Assembly (NCBI GenBank): GCA_024403715.1
Contig: JAKSRJ010000003.1
Location: forward strand, 45,851-109,850
From: Saccharofermentans sp.
GTDB lineage: Bacteria; Bacillota; Clostridia; Saccharofermentanales; Saccharofermentanaceae
Length of the DNA: 64,000 nucleotides
Direction of reading: 5' to 3'
The notes under the pieces are model-generated. The model was not told the DNA's origin and ran no database searches. It was given only the letters and a program-made list of their open reading frames with translations. Below, piece after piece: positions 18,398-27,967 of the stretch. Position 1 is the first letter of the stretch; each line of letters begins with the position of its first letter. The position numbers and the translations under genes were made by a program.

Positions 18398-18571
18398 ATG
18401 TCAGAGATTAGAGTTAAGGAAGGCGAGTCCCTTGATAGTGCACTTCGTCGTTTCAAGCGTTCTTGCGCAAGATCTGGTGTTCTTGCTGAGGTTCGTAAGA
18501 GAGAGCATTACGAGAAGCCATCTGTACGCCGTAAGAAGAAGTCTGAGGCTGCTAGAAAGAGAAAGCACTAA
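18398..18571 (+). CDS. rpsU: Small ribosomal subunit protein S21
   Basis: 57 residues, the normal length, from the ATG at 18398, which is preceded by GAGGAGGG at 8 bases; an upstream in-frame ATG at 18332 lies inside the promoter and is rejected. The protein is short and very basic ([17 protein letters not shown], ending [10 protein letters not shown]), as in Bacillota S21. It helps 30S subunits pair with the Shine-Dalgarno region. It has its own promoter and terminator. Confidence 0.97.
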   Translation: MSEIRVKEGESLDSALRRFKRSCARSGVLAEVRKREHYEKPSVRRKKKSEAARKRKH

Positions 18572-18596
18572 TAACTATTTAGTATAGCTAATTAGG

Positions 18597-18625
18597 AGCC
18601 GGAGTTTTATACTCCGGCTTTTTCT
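18597..18625 (+). terminator. Rho-independent terminator after rpsU
   Basis: A 9-bp stem, AGCCGGAGT paired with ACTCCGGCT, with a TTTAT loop and then TTTTTC. Confidence 0.9.
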
Positions 18626-18626
18626 A

Positions 18627-18635
18627 TGGTATAAT
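18627..18635 (+). promoter_or_regulatory. recJ extended -10 promoter
   Basis: TGGTATAAT at 18627-18635 is a full extended -10 (TGnTATAAT). Any -35 would lie inside the rpsU terminator. The recJ ATG is about 32 bases downstream. Confidence 0.6.
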
Positions 18636-18666
18636 TGTCTCAAAATATAAAAGTGAGATATATACC

Positions 18667-20808
18667 ATGTTGCTGACTTCTAGAAAGCGGCATTATGTTA
18701 TTGGAGAAAATTTCTCCAATACTAATGCTCTATTCGAGGCATTATTAAACGTACAAGGAATTGATTCAGAGGAGGCGCGTAGAAGCTTCCTAACGGATGA
18801 AGGTGGCTCACTTTACGACCCGTTTTTGTACAAAGATATGCATAAGGCTGTCGACATCATTGTTGACGCTATGACTAATAAAAATAAGATTCTCATTTAT
18901 GGCGATTACGACTGTGATGGTGTTACAGCAACATCTATCCTCGTTAGGTATTTTAGAAGCCATAATATTGATGTCGTATACATTGTTCCTAACCGAGAAG
19001 AGCATGGCTATGGATTAACAAATAATATTTTGGATGAAGTTGTAGCACATAATCCAGACTTGGTTATAACTGTAGACTGCGGTATTACAAATATAGAGAC
19101 GGTTAGGGATCTTAAGAATCGTGGCATTAAGGTTATTGTTACAGATCACCATAATGTTCAAGATGAGCTCCCAGAAGCTGATGCAGTTATTTGCTCTAAG
19201 AGATTAGATAACACATATCCATTTAAGGATTTATGTGGAGCTGGTGTAGCTCTTAAGGTTATTCAGGCATTAGGTACAGATAAGAGATTTCCTGTGAGTG
19301 GAAATATCTGGAGACAGTCCATCGAACTAGCTGGTATCGCTACTATCGCGGACTTGGTAGGTGTTACTGATGAGAATCGTACTTTGATTAAAAAGGCATT
19401 TATTTCTATGAAAAATCCAGTTAACCCTGGAATTAGAATCATGAATGAATTGCTTCTTGAAAATTCAAATGCCAAAAAGTTAGACGAGTCTTTTATATCC
19501 TTTAATTTTGTTCCTAGAATTAATGCAGCAGGAAGACTATATGATTCATCAGATGCCCTTAAGCTTTTCTTAGAGGATGATGAAGAAAAGGCTGAGGAAG
19601 CTGCTATTGCTTTGGGTAAGCAAAATGATGAGCGTAAGGAAATTGAGAAGAATGTTTTTGATGAAGCTGTAAAGCAGATTGAGAGCGAAGATAGACCTGA
19701 TGAGTGGAGTTTAGCTAAGACCGAAGGTCCAATTGTAGCGTATGCTCCTGGCTGGCATCAGGGAGTACTCGGTATTGTAGCTGGTAGATTGTCTCAACAC
19801 TTTAGACGTTCGGCGATAGTATTTACATCTGATTCTATTGATGCTAATAACATCAAGGGTTCAGGTAGAGCGTATGGCGAATATGATTTATTTAAGGCAT
19901 TAGATCGTATTTCCGACAAGCTTGTTAATTTCGGTGGTCATAAAAAGGCAGCTGGTGTTGTTGTTGAGAAGAATAAACTCCTTGATTTTATGAAAGCTTT
20001 GGAAGCTGATTCGATTGCTCATAAGGACGAAGACAACAAGGACGAAGATGATGCTATCGATATTACAGCAAGGATTGATTATGATCTTATTAATTTCGAT
20101 ACGTATAACATGATTTCTCAGTTTAAGCCTTATGGTATCGGTAACAAAAAACCTGTATTTGAGACTTCAAAAATGCTAGTTACTGGCGTATACGATATGA
20201 CTGATGGTGCGCATATCAGATTAGAGTTAACTAGTGCTGATAAGCCTGATTCAGAGAGTGTATCCGCTGTAGGTTTTGGTATGGGTATTTACTCTAAGAT
20301 TATAAAGCCAGGTGACATTATTGATATAGCATATACAATTAATGAATATACCTATAGAGGAAGAACAACAATTAGTCTTTATATAGAGAATATTGTTCCC
20401 GTTTCTAATAACGGTTTCTTGTGGGATAAGCCTGAGATTGTAGAAGACTTGTATAACAATGGTATGGAGTTATCTCAGATTGCAAAGCTTGCCAAGACCA
20501 CTGTCCAGGAGGGCTTAGTTCCATCTCGTGCTAATTATCTTGCTTGCTATCAGGTTTTGAAGAACCAGTGTATAGGCGAGACATCTTATGCGGATGTTAC
20601 TTTGCTCGCGAAGATGATAGCTAATGAGACTGGAAGTCCAATTACTCCTTTCCAGGTTGCCAGATGTTTAGAAGTTTTTTCTCAGGCCAATATGATCAAA
20701 TTGGGTGTATTATCTTCTGTGAGAGTTTGTTTTAGATTCTTGAAGGTAGAAGGCAATAAGGACCTTAAGCAGTCCAGTACTTATATGAGGCTTCTTGAAT
20801 ATGTCTGA
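18667..20808 (+). CDS. recJ: Single-stranded-DNA-specific exonuclease RecJ
   Basis: 713 residues. A 5'-3' exonuclease on single-stranded DNA, used in recombination and base excision repair. The DHH-superfamily motifs are clear: GDYDCDG with D80, D82 and D84, and the DHH triplet D160-H161-H162 in VTDHHN. The DHHA1 domain follows (GGHKKAAGV near residues 418-426), then an OB-like part and a C-terminal extension common in Clostridia. The last 8 bases overlap the rel start, so both are co-translated. The nearest upstream promoter is the extended -10 at 18627. Confidence 0.95.
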   Translation: MLLTSRKRHYVIGENFSNTNALFEALLNVQGIDSEEARRSFLTDEGGSLYDPFLYKDMHKAVDIIVDAMTNKNKILIYGDYDCDGVTATSILVRYFRSHNIDVVYIVPNREEHGYGLTNNILDEVVAHNPDLVITVDCGITNIETVRDLKNRGIKVIVTDHHNVQDELPEADAVICSKRLDNTYPFKDLCGAGVALKVIQALGTDKRFPVSGNIWRQSIELAGIATIADLVGVTDENRTLIKKAFISMKNPVNPGIRIMNELLLENSNAKKLDESFISFNFVPRINAAGRLYDSSDALKLFLEDDEEKAEEAAIALGKQNDERKEIEKNVFDEAVKQIESEDRPDEWSLAKTEGPIVAYAPGWHQGVLGIVAGRLSQHFRRSAIVFTSDSIDANNIKGSGRAYGEYDLFKALDRISDKLVNFGGHKKAAGVVVEKNKLLDFMKALEADSIAHKDEDNKDEDDAIDITARIDYDLINFDTYNMISQFKPYGIGNKKPVFETSKMLVTGVYDMTDGAHIRLELTSADKPDSESVSAVGFGMGIYSKIIKPGDIIDIAYTINEYTYRGRTTISLYIENIVPVSNNGFLWDKPEIVEDLYNNGMELSQIAKLAKTTVQEGLVPSRANYLACYQVLKNQCIGETSYADVTLLAKMIANETGSPITPFQVARCLEVFSQANMIKLGVLSSVRVCFRFLKVEGNKDLKQSSTYMRLLEYV

Positions 20809-23257
20809 AGAGTTTAATATTAACGAAGAATATGCGTATTTGATGGATAAAGAACAGGTACCAGAAATACCTGATTACATCATGGAGAAGTTTGAGGCGG
20901 TAATTGATATTTTCACCTCATATGCTACTCGCGCTCATCTATCTGAGGATTCACTTACTTCCGAACAGCAGCTCATCAAGAATGCATTTCTCTTTGCTTT
21001 TAAGGCGCATCGTAATCAAAAGCGTAAGACGGGCGAACTTTATATCATTCACCCTATAGCTACAGCGGAGATTTTGGCTGAGCTTGAGGTCGATGCGGAC
21101 TCTCTGGCTGCTGCCTTTTTGCACGATACAATCGAGGATACTGCAGCTGATTCTAAGATGCTTGAGGAGTTATTTGGTTCTACTATCACACTCTTGGTAG
21201 AAGGTGTTACCAAGCTTAATGAGATTGCTTCTCATTCCAAGGAAGAGATTCAGGCAGAAAACGTTCGTAAGATGCTTATCGCTATGTCTAAGGATCCACG
21301 AGTTATTTTAATTAAGCTTGCAGACCGTCTTCATAATATGCGCACTATGCAGTATCAGACTCCTGCAAAGCAGGTTGAGAAGGCTCGTGAGACTCTTGAT
21401 ATTTACGCTCCATTTGCGGAGAAGTTTGGTGTCTTCAAAATTAAGTGGGAGTTAGAAGATCTTTGTCTTAGATACTTAGATCATGATGGTTACTATGAAC
21501 TTGTTGGATTAATCTCCTCTAAGCGTTCTGAACGTGAGGCTTTTATGGCTCATGTTGTAGCTGAGATTTCAGATAAGCTCGTCGAAGAGGGAATGACTCA
21601 CTACGATATCGATGGAAGACCTAAGCACTTCTACAGCATCTATAAGAAGATGCACGACAATAAGCATAACGATATTAACCATATCTACGATATGTTTGCT
21701 TGCAGAATTATTGTTGATTCTACAGCTGATTGTTATAAGGCATTAGGTCTTGTACACTCCATGTACACTCCTTTGCCAGGTAGATTTAAGGATTATATTG
21801 CTAACCCTAAGGAAAATGGATATCAGTCCTTGCATACTACTGTTAGAAGACCTGGTGGTAAGACTTTTGGAGAGACTACTTTCGAAGTGCAGATTAGAAC
21901 TTATAGTATGCATATCGAAGCTGAGTACGGTATTGCTGCTCACTGGCACTATAAGGAAGCAGGTAACTCTAAGGCATTTAAGGAAGATATCTACGACGAG
22001 AAGATTAAGTGGGTAAGACAGTTCTTAGATGCTCAAAGAGATGCTGAAGACCCTAAGGATTTCATGGAGCTTTTGAAGACAAATATTGTGCCTAATGAGG
22101 TTTTTGTTTTCACGCCTAAGGGTAAGATCGTAAGACTTCCTCAGGGTTCATGCCCAATTGATTTTGCTTATGCTATTCATAGTGGTATCGGTAACCACAT
22201 GCATGGTGCCAAGGTTAATGGTCGTATCGTTCCTTTGAATTATGTTTTGAAGTCTGGTGAAGAAGTTGAGATTTTGTCATCAGATAAGATTAAGGGCCCT
22301 TCTAAGGACTGGGTAAATATCGTTAAGACAGGTTCTGCAAGATCTAAGATTAATGCTTGGTTCAAAAAGGAAAACCGCCAGGAGAATATCGAAAACGGTA
22401 TTATGAAGCTCGAACGAGAAATCGAGAAGAGTGGTTTTGATCCTAAGGTGCTTCTCGGTAATGAGATTATGGCACCTGTATTAGCTCACTTCAATCTTAA
22501 CAGCGCAGATCAACTTTATGCCGAAGTTGGTTACGACAGTACTGCTATGCCAGTTGGTAAGGTTTTCGGTAAGCTTCGTGACGAGTACATCAAGCGTTTG
22601 TCTGAGGAAGAGCGTCTCGCGTTAGGCTACAGAACTGCATCTGATGGTCAGCTTGTCTATAGTAAACCTTTGACTAAGAAGGAAGAAGATGACAAAGATT
22701 CAACTAAGTTTTTGCTTGCAGCTTCTGAGCGCCCAGCACCTCGAAATGCCACTAACAAGCTTAAGGATGAGGGTATTGTTGTAGGTGGCTTACACCATAT
22801 GGCGTTAAAGATGGCTAACTGCTGTCACCCTGTTCCTGGTGATGACATTATAGGTTACGTAACTCAGAGTGAAGGAATAACTATACATAAGCAGACTTGT
22901 CCTAACATAGTTCATATTCAAAATGCTAAGGATAATACTGACAGAGATCGTCAGAAGTTCGAGAGACTAGTTAAGGCTACATGGGATGAGTCTAAGCTTG
23001 GTAGTGGTAAGGGCTCATTTACATCTAATATCGTTACATTAGCTAGAGACATTAGTCTTACTAAGTTCTTTGCTGATGTATCCGCAGCATTTAACGAAGA
23101 GCATATTGAAGTTCAAGACCTCAAATCTCCACGTAAAATCGGAGGCGATTTTACTGAGTTTGTTATTGAAGCAAATTTTAGAGATAAAGAGCAGCTCAAC
23201 AGAATTATGGGCCGTCTTAAGAACCTAGATTACGTTACTAACGTTTACAGAAAATAG
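20801..23257 (+). CDS. rel: Bifunctional (p)ppGpp synthetase/hydrolase Rel
   Basis: 818 residues from the ATG at 20801, within the recJ stop region. Synthesises and degrades the alarmone (p)ppGpp. The hydrolase HD domain (about 60-200) keeps its metal site, with IIHP, AAFLHDTIED and KLADRLHNMRTM, so hydrolysis should be active. The synthetase domain (about 250-400) has YDMFACRIIV and GYQSLHTTV. TGS (about 415-480), a cysteine/zinc region (NCCHPVPGD) and a C-terminal ACT domain follow. The whole layout is the single long Rel of Bacillota. Confidence 0.97.
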   Translation: MSEEFNINEEYAYLMDKEQVPEIPDYIMEKFEAVIDIFTSYATRAHLSEDSLTSEQQLIKNAFLFAFKAHRNQKRKTGELYIIHPIATAEILAELEVDADSLAAAFLHDTIEDTAADSKMLEELFGSTITLLVEGVTKLNEIASHSKEEIQAENVRKMLIAMSKDPRVILIKLADRLHNMRTMQYQTPAKQVEKARETLDIYAPFAEKFGVFKIKWELEDLCLRYLDHDGYYELVGLISSKRSEREAFMAHVVAEISDKLVEEGMTHYDIDGRPKHFYSIYKKMHDNKHNDINHIYDMFACRIIVDSTADCYKALGLVHSMYTPLPGRFKDYIANPKENGYQSLHTTVRRPGGKTFGETTFEVQIRTYSMHIEAEYGIAAHWHYKEAGNSKAFKEDIYDEKIKWVRQFLDAQRDAEDPKDFMELLKTNIVPNEVFVFTPKGKIVRLPQGSCPIDFAYAIHSGIGNHMHGAKVNGRIVPLNYVLKSGEEVEILSSDKIKGPSKDWVNIVKTGSARSKINAWFKKENRQENIENGIMKLEREIEKSGFDPKVLLGNEIMAPVLAHFNLNSADQLYAEVGYDSTAMPVGKVFGKLRDEYIKRLSEEERLALGYRTASDGQLVYSKPLTKKEEDDKDSTKFLLAASERPAPRNATNKLKDEGIVVGGLHHMALKMANCCHPVPGDDIIGYVTQSEGITIHKQTCPNIVHIQNAKDNTDRDRQKFERLVKATWDESKLGSGKGSFTSNIVTLARDISLTKFFADVSAAFNEEHIEVQDLKSPRKIGGDFTEFVIEANFRDKEQLNRIMGRLKNLDYVTNVYRK

Positions 23258-23265
23258 GTTACGAA

Positions 23266-23409
23266 TCAAACTGCAAAAATACCTGTTAAAAAATAGATAT
23301 TAAGCAAGGTAGAAATGACTAAAATCAAGCCGCAGATAATGTACACTGCGCGCCTTTTTGCAACCTCATCACGAGATTTTGAATTAATGTTGAATTCACC
23401 TTTAGCCAT
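23266..23409 (-). CDS. Small single-helix membrane protein, hypothetical
   Basis: 47 residues from an ATG at 23409. The first 20 residues are charged (ending DEVAKRRAVY) and the rest form one strong membrane helix (IICGLILVISTLL). It ends 8 bases from the rel stop, convergent with it. There is no Shine-Dalgarno, and TATAAT on the minus strand lies 6 bases before the ATG, so the message may be leaderless. A longer in-frame start at 23613 would run through the neighbouring promoter and is less likely. Function not recognised. Coding status is uncertain because of its size. Confidence 0.5.
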   Translation of the reverse strand: MAKGEFNINSKSRDEVAKRRAVYIICGLILVISTLLNIYFLTGIFAV

Positions 23410-23497
23410 AGTCTGATTATAGTAAGGTTTATCTATTTCATGTTTGACGCTTGTGTGACAAATTATTGACAAATTCGCGTGTGATATAATGTAGCCG
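23410..23497 (+). promoter_or_regulatory. Divergent promoters, small membrane protein / SH3-3D protein
   Basis: On plus, an extended -10 TGATATAAT (23482-23490) sits 7 bases before the ATG at 23498; a TTGACA at 23466-23471 is only 13 bp away and is too close for a standard spacing. On minus, TATAAT lies 6 bases before the ATG at 23409. Both genes may therefore start transcription at or next to their start codons. Confidence 0.5.
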
Positions 23498-24490
23498 ATG
23501 AAGTTCATCGACTTAACAACCATTACGAATCTCTCACGTGACAGAATGGCCGTGGGAGTAAGCGCCCTGGCAATATCAACTATGTGTGTCGTGGCGTTTG
23601 TTGGTGTGTACACAATGCTGGATAATAAAGCTAGACAACAGCGAATCGAGCGAGAAGTACAGGCTAGTATTTTGGCGCAAGAAGCTATAGAAGCAGCAGC
23701 TACTGCGACAACTACTACAGAAGAAACAGAAATGACAGAAACTACTGAATTGGTGCCTGTTGTTCAAAGTGAAGTAACCGAGACAATCGAGGCTACTGGA
23801 ACTCTTGAGACTACATCAGTTGAAGAACCAACTGAGACTGTTAATACTGAAGTTACAACAACTACAACAAGAGACCCTAACTATGTTGAAGAGTACTATG
23901 CGACTGTTTATTGTACTCATGACATTAACCTAAGGTCTGGTCCTGGAACTGGGTATGATGTTGTTAGGGTTTTACACGTTGGAGACGAGATTACTGTAAC
24001 CGGAAGAACTGACTCTGGATGGTACAGAACTTATAGTGGAAATTATGTGTTACAAAACTATACTTCCACTACCCCTGTAGCTACTACTGCAGCAGCTACA
24101 ACAGCTACGACTACTGCGGCTCAAACAGCCGCTGCGACAACAGCAGCAACTCAGCCTGCCCAGTCGCCTAATGCCGGCTCGATTGACGGCATGTCATATT
24201 ACGGTCAGTGTAGAATTACTTTCTACGGACCACAGCCACGATCAGATGGCTCTTATAGTACTACTACAGCAACTGGAACACAGTGCTCTGAAGGTAGAAC
24301 TTTAGCGGCTGACTGGAGTGTTTTCCCAGCAGGTACAACACTTTACCTGCCAAATGACCCACTCGGAGGAGATGGTTACTATACAGTTGAAGACAGAGGT
24401 CCTGGAGTTAATGGATCTCATCTCGATTTGTTTGCCAATGCTGCGAGCAGTCATACAGTAACTACATGCGACGTTTACGTCGTAAATTGA
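23498..24490 (+). CDS. Secreted or membrane-anchored SH3/3D-domain protein
   Basis: 330 residues. A membrane segment at about 17-42 is not followed by an obvious cleavage site, so it may be an N-terminal anchor. A Thr/Glu-rich stretch (about 60-130) leads to an SH3-type domain (INLRSGPGTGYDVVRVLHVGD, about 142-185). A Thr/Ala linker precedes a C-terminal 3D domain (about 230-330) with VEDRGPGVNGSHLDLF and conserved aspartates, as in wall lytic transglycosylase-like proteins (YocH/YabE group). It probably acts on peptidoglycan. ATG at 23498 has no Shine-Dalgarno; see the divergent promoter entry. rnj begins 8 bases later. Confidence 0.82.
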   Translation: MKFIDLTTITNLSRDRMAVGVSALAISTMCVVAFVGVYTMLDNKARQQRIEREVQASILAQEAIEAAATATTTTEETEMTETTELVPVVQSEVTETIEATGTLETTSVEEPTETVNTEVTTTTTRDPNYVEEYYATVYCTHDINLRSGPGTGYDVVRVLHVGDEITVTGRTDSGWYRTYSGNYVLQNYTSTTPVATTAAATTATTTAAQTAAATTAATQPAQSPNAGSIDGMSYYGQCRITFYGPQPRSDGSYSTTTATGTQCSEGRTLAADWSVFPAGTTLYLPNDPLGGDGYYTVEDRGPGVNGSHLDLFANAASSHTVTTCDVYVVN

Positions 24491-24497
24491 GGTTAAT

Positions 24498-26174
24498 ATG
24501 AAAGATAGAAATCTTAAAGTAATTCCGCTTGGCGGTATGCTTGAAATCGGCAAAAATATGACCGCTTTCGAGTATGGAAATGACATTATTATCATCGATG
24601 TCGGAATGGCATTTGGTGGAGATGACACCCCTGGTATCGATTGTGTAATTCAGGATTACACTTACATTAGAGAGAATATAGACAAGCTTAGAGGCATCAT
24701 TTTAACTCATGGTCATGAGGACCATATTGGTGCTCTGCCTCATTTTTTGCGCGAATTCAAATGTCCAGTTTATGGTGGCAAACTTACGATAGAACTTGTA
24801 AGACATAAGCTTGAAGATAACAAGATTGACCTAAAAGGAATCGGTCTTAATGCTTGTCACGGGGGTGATAAAATTCAGCTCGGAAACCACTTTGTAGCTG
24901 AATTTGTACGAGTTAATCACAGCATCGCTGACTCATACGCAATCTGCCTTAAGACTCCTGTTGGTACAGTAGTTCACTCAGGTGACTTCAAGATTGATTA
25001 CACTCCAATTAATGGCAAGGTAATTGACCTTCAGCGCTTTGGCGAGCTCGGACATGAGGGAGTATTGCTCTTCATGTGTGAATCCACAAATATTGAAAAA
25101 GAGGGTTCTTCACCATCTGAAAAAGATGTTGGCGAGTCTTTCCAGAAGATTTTTAGACAAGCTCCAGGACGTATTATAGTCGCTACATTCTCAAGCCATG
25201 TACACCGCATGCAGCAGATTATTACTGCAGCAGAGAAATATGGTAAGCACGTGTGCCTTTCGGGTAGATCGATGATAAATGTATTTAAGATTGCAAGCTC
25301 CTTAGGTTATCTAGAAGTTGAGCCTGATACCATGATTGATATTAGTGCCATCTCTAATTACCCTAACAACGAAGTTGTAATTTTGACTACTGGCTCTCAG
25401 GCTGAGCCAATGAGTGCTTTGTCTCGTATGGCTTTTGCTTCTCATAAGGAAGTAGAGATTATCGAAGGCGATACAATTATTATTTCCGCCCATCCAATTC
25501 CAGGTAATGAGAAGCCGATATATAAGCTTATCGATGAGTTCTTTAAGCTTGGTGCGCATGTTATTTATGAGTCTTTGGCAGAAGTTCATGTTTCAGGTCA
25601 CGCTTATCGTAACGAGATTAGACTTTTACATACACTTCTAAAGCCTAAGTACTTTATCCCCGTTCATGGTGAGTACAGGATGCTTTATAGACACGCTCAG
25701 CTTGCTCAAAGCTTGGGACAGGACCCAGAGGATATCTTTATTCTTCATAATGGTGATGTATTTGCGACTGATGGAGAGGAAGCTGAAGTTGTAGCTGAAG
25801 TTCCTGCTGAAGCAATTTTGATTGATGGTTCTTCTGCCACTGTTCGTGATGACCACGTTATGTCTGACCGTATGCATTTGAGTGAAGATGGATGTGTATC
25901 TATCGCGATTACAATCGACGACGAGACGGGAGAGCTCGCTTCTGTTCCTTCTGTAAACTCCATGGGATTCGTCTTTGACGATGAAAAGGAAGAGATACAC
26001 GAGCAGCTTATCGCGAAGACTATGCTGCTATTAGACCCTGATCATCGTAAGAAGGAAACTCTCGAAATAGAGTTTACTACGCGTCAGTTTCGTAATCAGA
26101 TTAGAGAATTCTGCTACGATAAGACTAGGCGTAGACCAATGATTCTAACTAACGTAAACCACATCAACACTTAA
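24498..26174 (+). CDS. rnj: Ribonuclease J
   Basis: 558 residues. A 5'-3' exo- and endoribonuclease of mRNA decay in Bacillota. The metallo-beta-lactamase motif is H71-G-H73-E-D75-H76 in LTHGHEDHIG, followed by the VNHSIADS and VHSGDFK stretches, with the beta-CASP region in the middle (GRSMINVFKIA, then VHVSGHA and PVHGEYRML). The C-terminal domain is typical for RNase J. It follows the SH3/3D gene by 7 bases with GAGG before the ATG. proS, further downstream, has its own promoter. Confidence 0.97.
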   Translation: MKDRNLKVIPLGGMLEIGKNMTAFEYGNDIIIIDVGMAFGGDDTPGIDCVIQDYTYIRENIDKLRGIILTHGHEDHIGALPHFLREFKCPVYGGKLTIELVRHKLEDNKIDLKGIGLNACHGGDKIQLGNHFVAEFVRVNHSIADSYAICLKTPVGTVVHSGDFKIDYTPINGKVIDLQRFGELGHEGVLLFMCESTNIEKEGSSPSEKDVGESFQKIFRQAPGRIIVATFSSHVHRMQQIITAAEKYGKHVCLSGRSMINVFKIASSLGYLEVEPDTMIDISAISNYPNNEVVILTTGSQAEPMSALSRMAFASHKEVEIIEGDTIIISAHPIPGNEKPIYKLIDEFFKLGAHVIYESLAEVHVSGHAYRNEIRLLHTLLKPKYFIPVHGEYRMLYRHAQLAQSLGQDPEDIFILHNGDVFATDGEEAEVVAEVPAEAILIDGSSATVRDDHVMSDRMHLSEDGCVSIAITIDDETGELASVPSVNSMGFVFDDEKEEIHEQLIAKTMLLLDPDHRKKETLEIEFTTRQFRNQIREFCYDKTRRRPMILTNVNHINT

Positions 26175-26175
26175 T

Positions 26176-26204
26176 TTGCAAAATACTCGTTAAGCCCTTA
26201 TAAT
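26176..26204 (+). promoter_or_regulatory. proS promoter
   Basis: TTGCAA (26176-26181), exactly 17 bp, TATAAT (26199-26204). The leader of about 40 bases is too short for a T-box. Confidence 0.82.
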
Positions 26205-26246
26205 CTTCCGTGCGTATATATTATTAATAATATAGGAGCTGAAGAG

Positions 26247-27941
26247 ATGAGAGTTAGTAATTTATTTTTTGCAACACAGAGAGAAGTACCTGCAGACGCT
26301 GAGATACCTTCCCACAAGCTAATGCTTCGTGCGGGACTTATCCGTAAGATGTCTTCAGGTATTTATGCTTATATGCCTATGGGTTACAAGGTCTACAGAA
26401 ATGTAGAGAAGGTTATCCGTGAGGAGATGGATAAGGCAGGCGCACAGGAATTAATCATGCCTGCTCTTCTTCCAGCAGAGGCTTATCAGGCTTCTGGTAG
26501 ATGGGAGAGATTTGGCCCTGAGATGTTCCGTATGTCTGATAGAGGCGGCAAGCCATTCTGCCTTGGCCCAACACACGAGGAACCATTTACAGAGGCAGTA
26601 AGAGATACAATTAGATCTTATAAGAATCTCCCTGTAACTCTTTACCAGATTCAGCATAAGTATAGAGACGAGAGAAGACCAAGATTCGGTGTTATCCGTT
26701 CCCGTGAGTTTGTAATGAAGGATGCTTATTCCTTTGACGTAGACGAGGCTGGTCTTGATAAGTCCTACCAGAATATGTATGACGCATATCGTAAGATTTT
26801 TGATCGTTTGGGTCTTGATTACACAGTAGTTGATGCTGATACAGGCGCTATGGGTGGTTCTGGTTCTCAGGAGTTCATGGTTAAGAGCCCAATCGGAGAA
26901 GATGCTATCTGCTTCTGCGATGCTTGCGGTTATGCAGCTAACGAGGAGAAAGCTTACTGCCAGGAAGCTCCAGCTTGCACAGACGCAGAGCTCCCAGTAG
27001 AGAAGATTCACACACCTGATGTTAAGACAATTGAAGAGCTCATCGCTTTTATGAATACAACTCCAGATGCATTTGTTAAGACAATCATCTACAACATTGA
27101 CGGTAAGATTGTTGCTGCAATGGTAAGAGGCGATAGAGATATTAATGATACTAAGCTTGGTAATATCTTCGAGGCTATGGAGATGGATCTCGCATCTTTT
27201 GAGGATGTTGAGAGAGTAACAGGTGCTAAGGTTGGTTTTGCAGGTCCAATTAACCTTAAGGAAAAGATTACTGTTGTAATGGATACAGAAGTTGCTGGCA
27301 TGAAGAACTTCATCGTTGGTGCTTGTGAGTCTGATTACCATTTTAAGAATGTAAACGTAGGAAGAGACTTTACACCTGATGTTGTTAAGGATATCAAGAA
27401 CGTTAAGGCTGGAGACCTCTGTCCTAAGTGTGGTCAGCCAATCGGTATGGCTAGAGGTGTTGAAGTAGGTCATATCTTTAAGCTTGGTACAAAGTATTCT
27501 TCTGCTCTTGGTTGTAACTTCCTCGATAAGGAAGGCAAGGAGAACCCAATGATTATGGGTTGCTATGGTATCGGTGTATCTCGTACACTCGCAGCTATTA
27601 TTGAGCAGAACAATGACGAGGATGGTATTAAGTGGCCAGCTCTTGTTGCTCCTTATAAGGTTGTTGTTATTCCAACTAAGACTAATGACGATGAGATTAT
27701 GCCACTAGCAGAGAAGATTTATGAGCAGTTCCAGGATATGGGCTATGATGCATTGATTGATGATCGTAACGAGCGTCCTGGTGTTAAGTTCAAGGATGCA
27801 GACTTGCTTGGTATTCCACTTCGTATCACTGTTGGTCGTCGTGCTTCTGAGGGCGTTGTTGAGCTTAAGTTCAGAATGACAGGTGAGGCTCGTGAAGCAA
27901 CTGTTGAAGAGGCTATTGAGGCAATTAAGGAAATCAAGTAA
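26247..27941 (+). CDS. proS: Proline--tRNA ligase
   Basis: 564 residues, the long bacterial type with the editing insertion. It loads proline onto tRNA-Pro. Class II motif 1 and 2 regions are visible ([41 protein letters not shown]), then the insertion domain (about 225-390, with deacylation motifs), and motif 3 in the [18 protein letters not shown] stretch. The anticodon domain (about 470-564) has [21 protein letters not shown] near-consensus promoter is at 26176. The next gene follows by 26 bases. Confidence 0.98.
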   Translation: MRVSNLFFATQREVPADAEIPSHKLMLRAGLIRKMSSGIYAYMPMGYKVYRNVEKVIREEMDKAGAQELIMPALLPAEAYQASGRWERFGPEMFRMSDRGGKPFCLGPTHEEPFTEAVRDTIRSYKNLPVTLYQIQHKYRDERRPRFGVIRSREFVMKDAYSFDVDEAGLDKSYQNMYDAYRKIFDRLGLDYTVVDADTGAMGGSGSQEFMVKSPIGEDAICFCDACGYAANEEKAYCQEAPACTDAELPVEKIHTPDVKTIEELIAFMNTTPDAFVKTIIYNIDGKIVAAMVRGDRDINDTKLGNIFEAMEMDLASFEDVERVTGAKVGFAGPINLKEKITVVMDTEVAGMKNFIVGACESDYHFKNVNVGRDFTPDVVKDIKNVKAGDLCPKCGQPIGMARGVEVGHIFKLGTKYSSALGCNFLDKEGKENPMIMGCYGIGVSRTLAAIIEQNNDEDGIKWPALVAPYKVVVIPTKTNDDEIMPLAEKIYEQFQDMGYDALIDDRNERPGVKFKDADLLGIPLRITVGRRASEGVVELKFRMTGEAREATVEEAIEAIKEIK

Positions 27942-27967
27942 TCAGGTTTACTTTTAAGAGGAATAAG

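Noticed and set aside
26175..26246. T-box riboswitch before proS
   Set aside because: The leader is about 40 bases, too short, and has no T-box motif.
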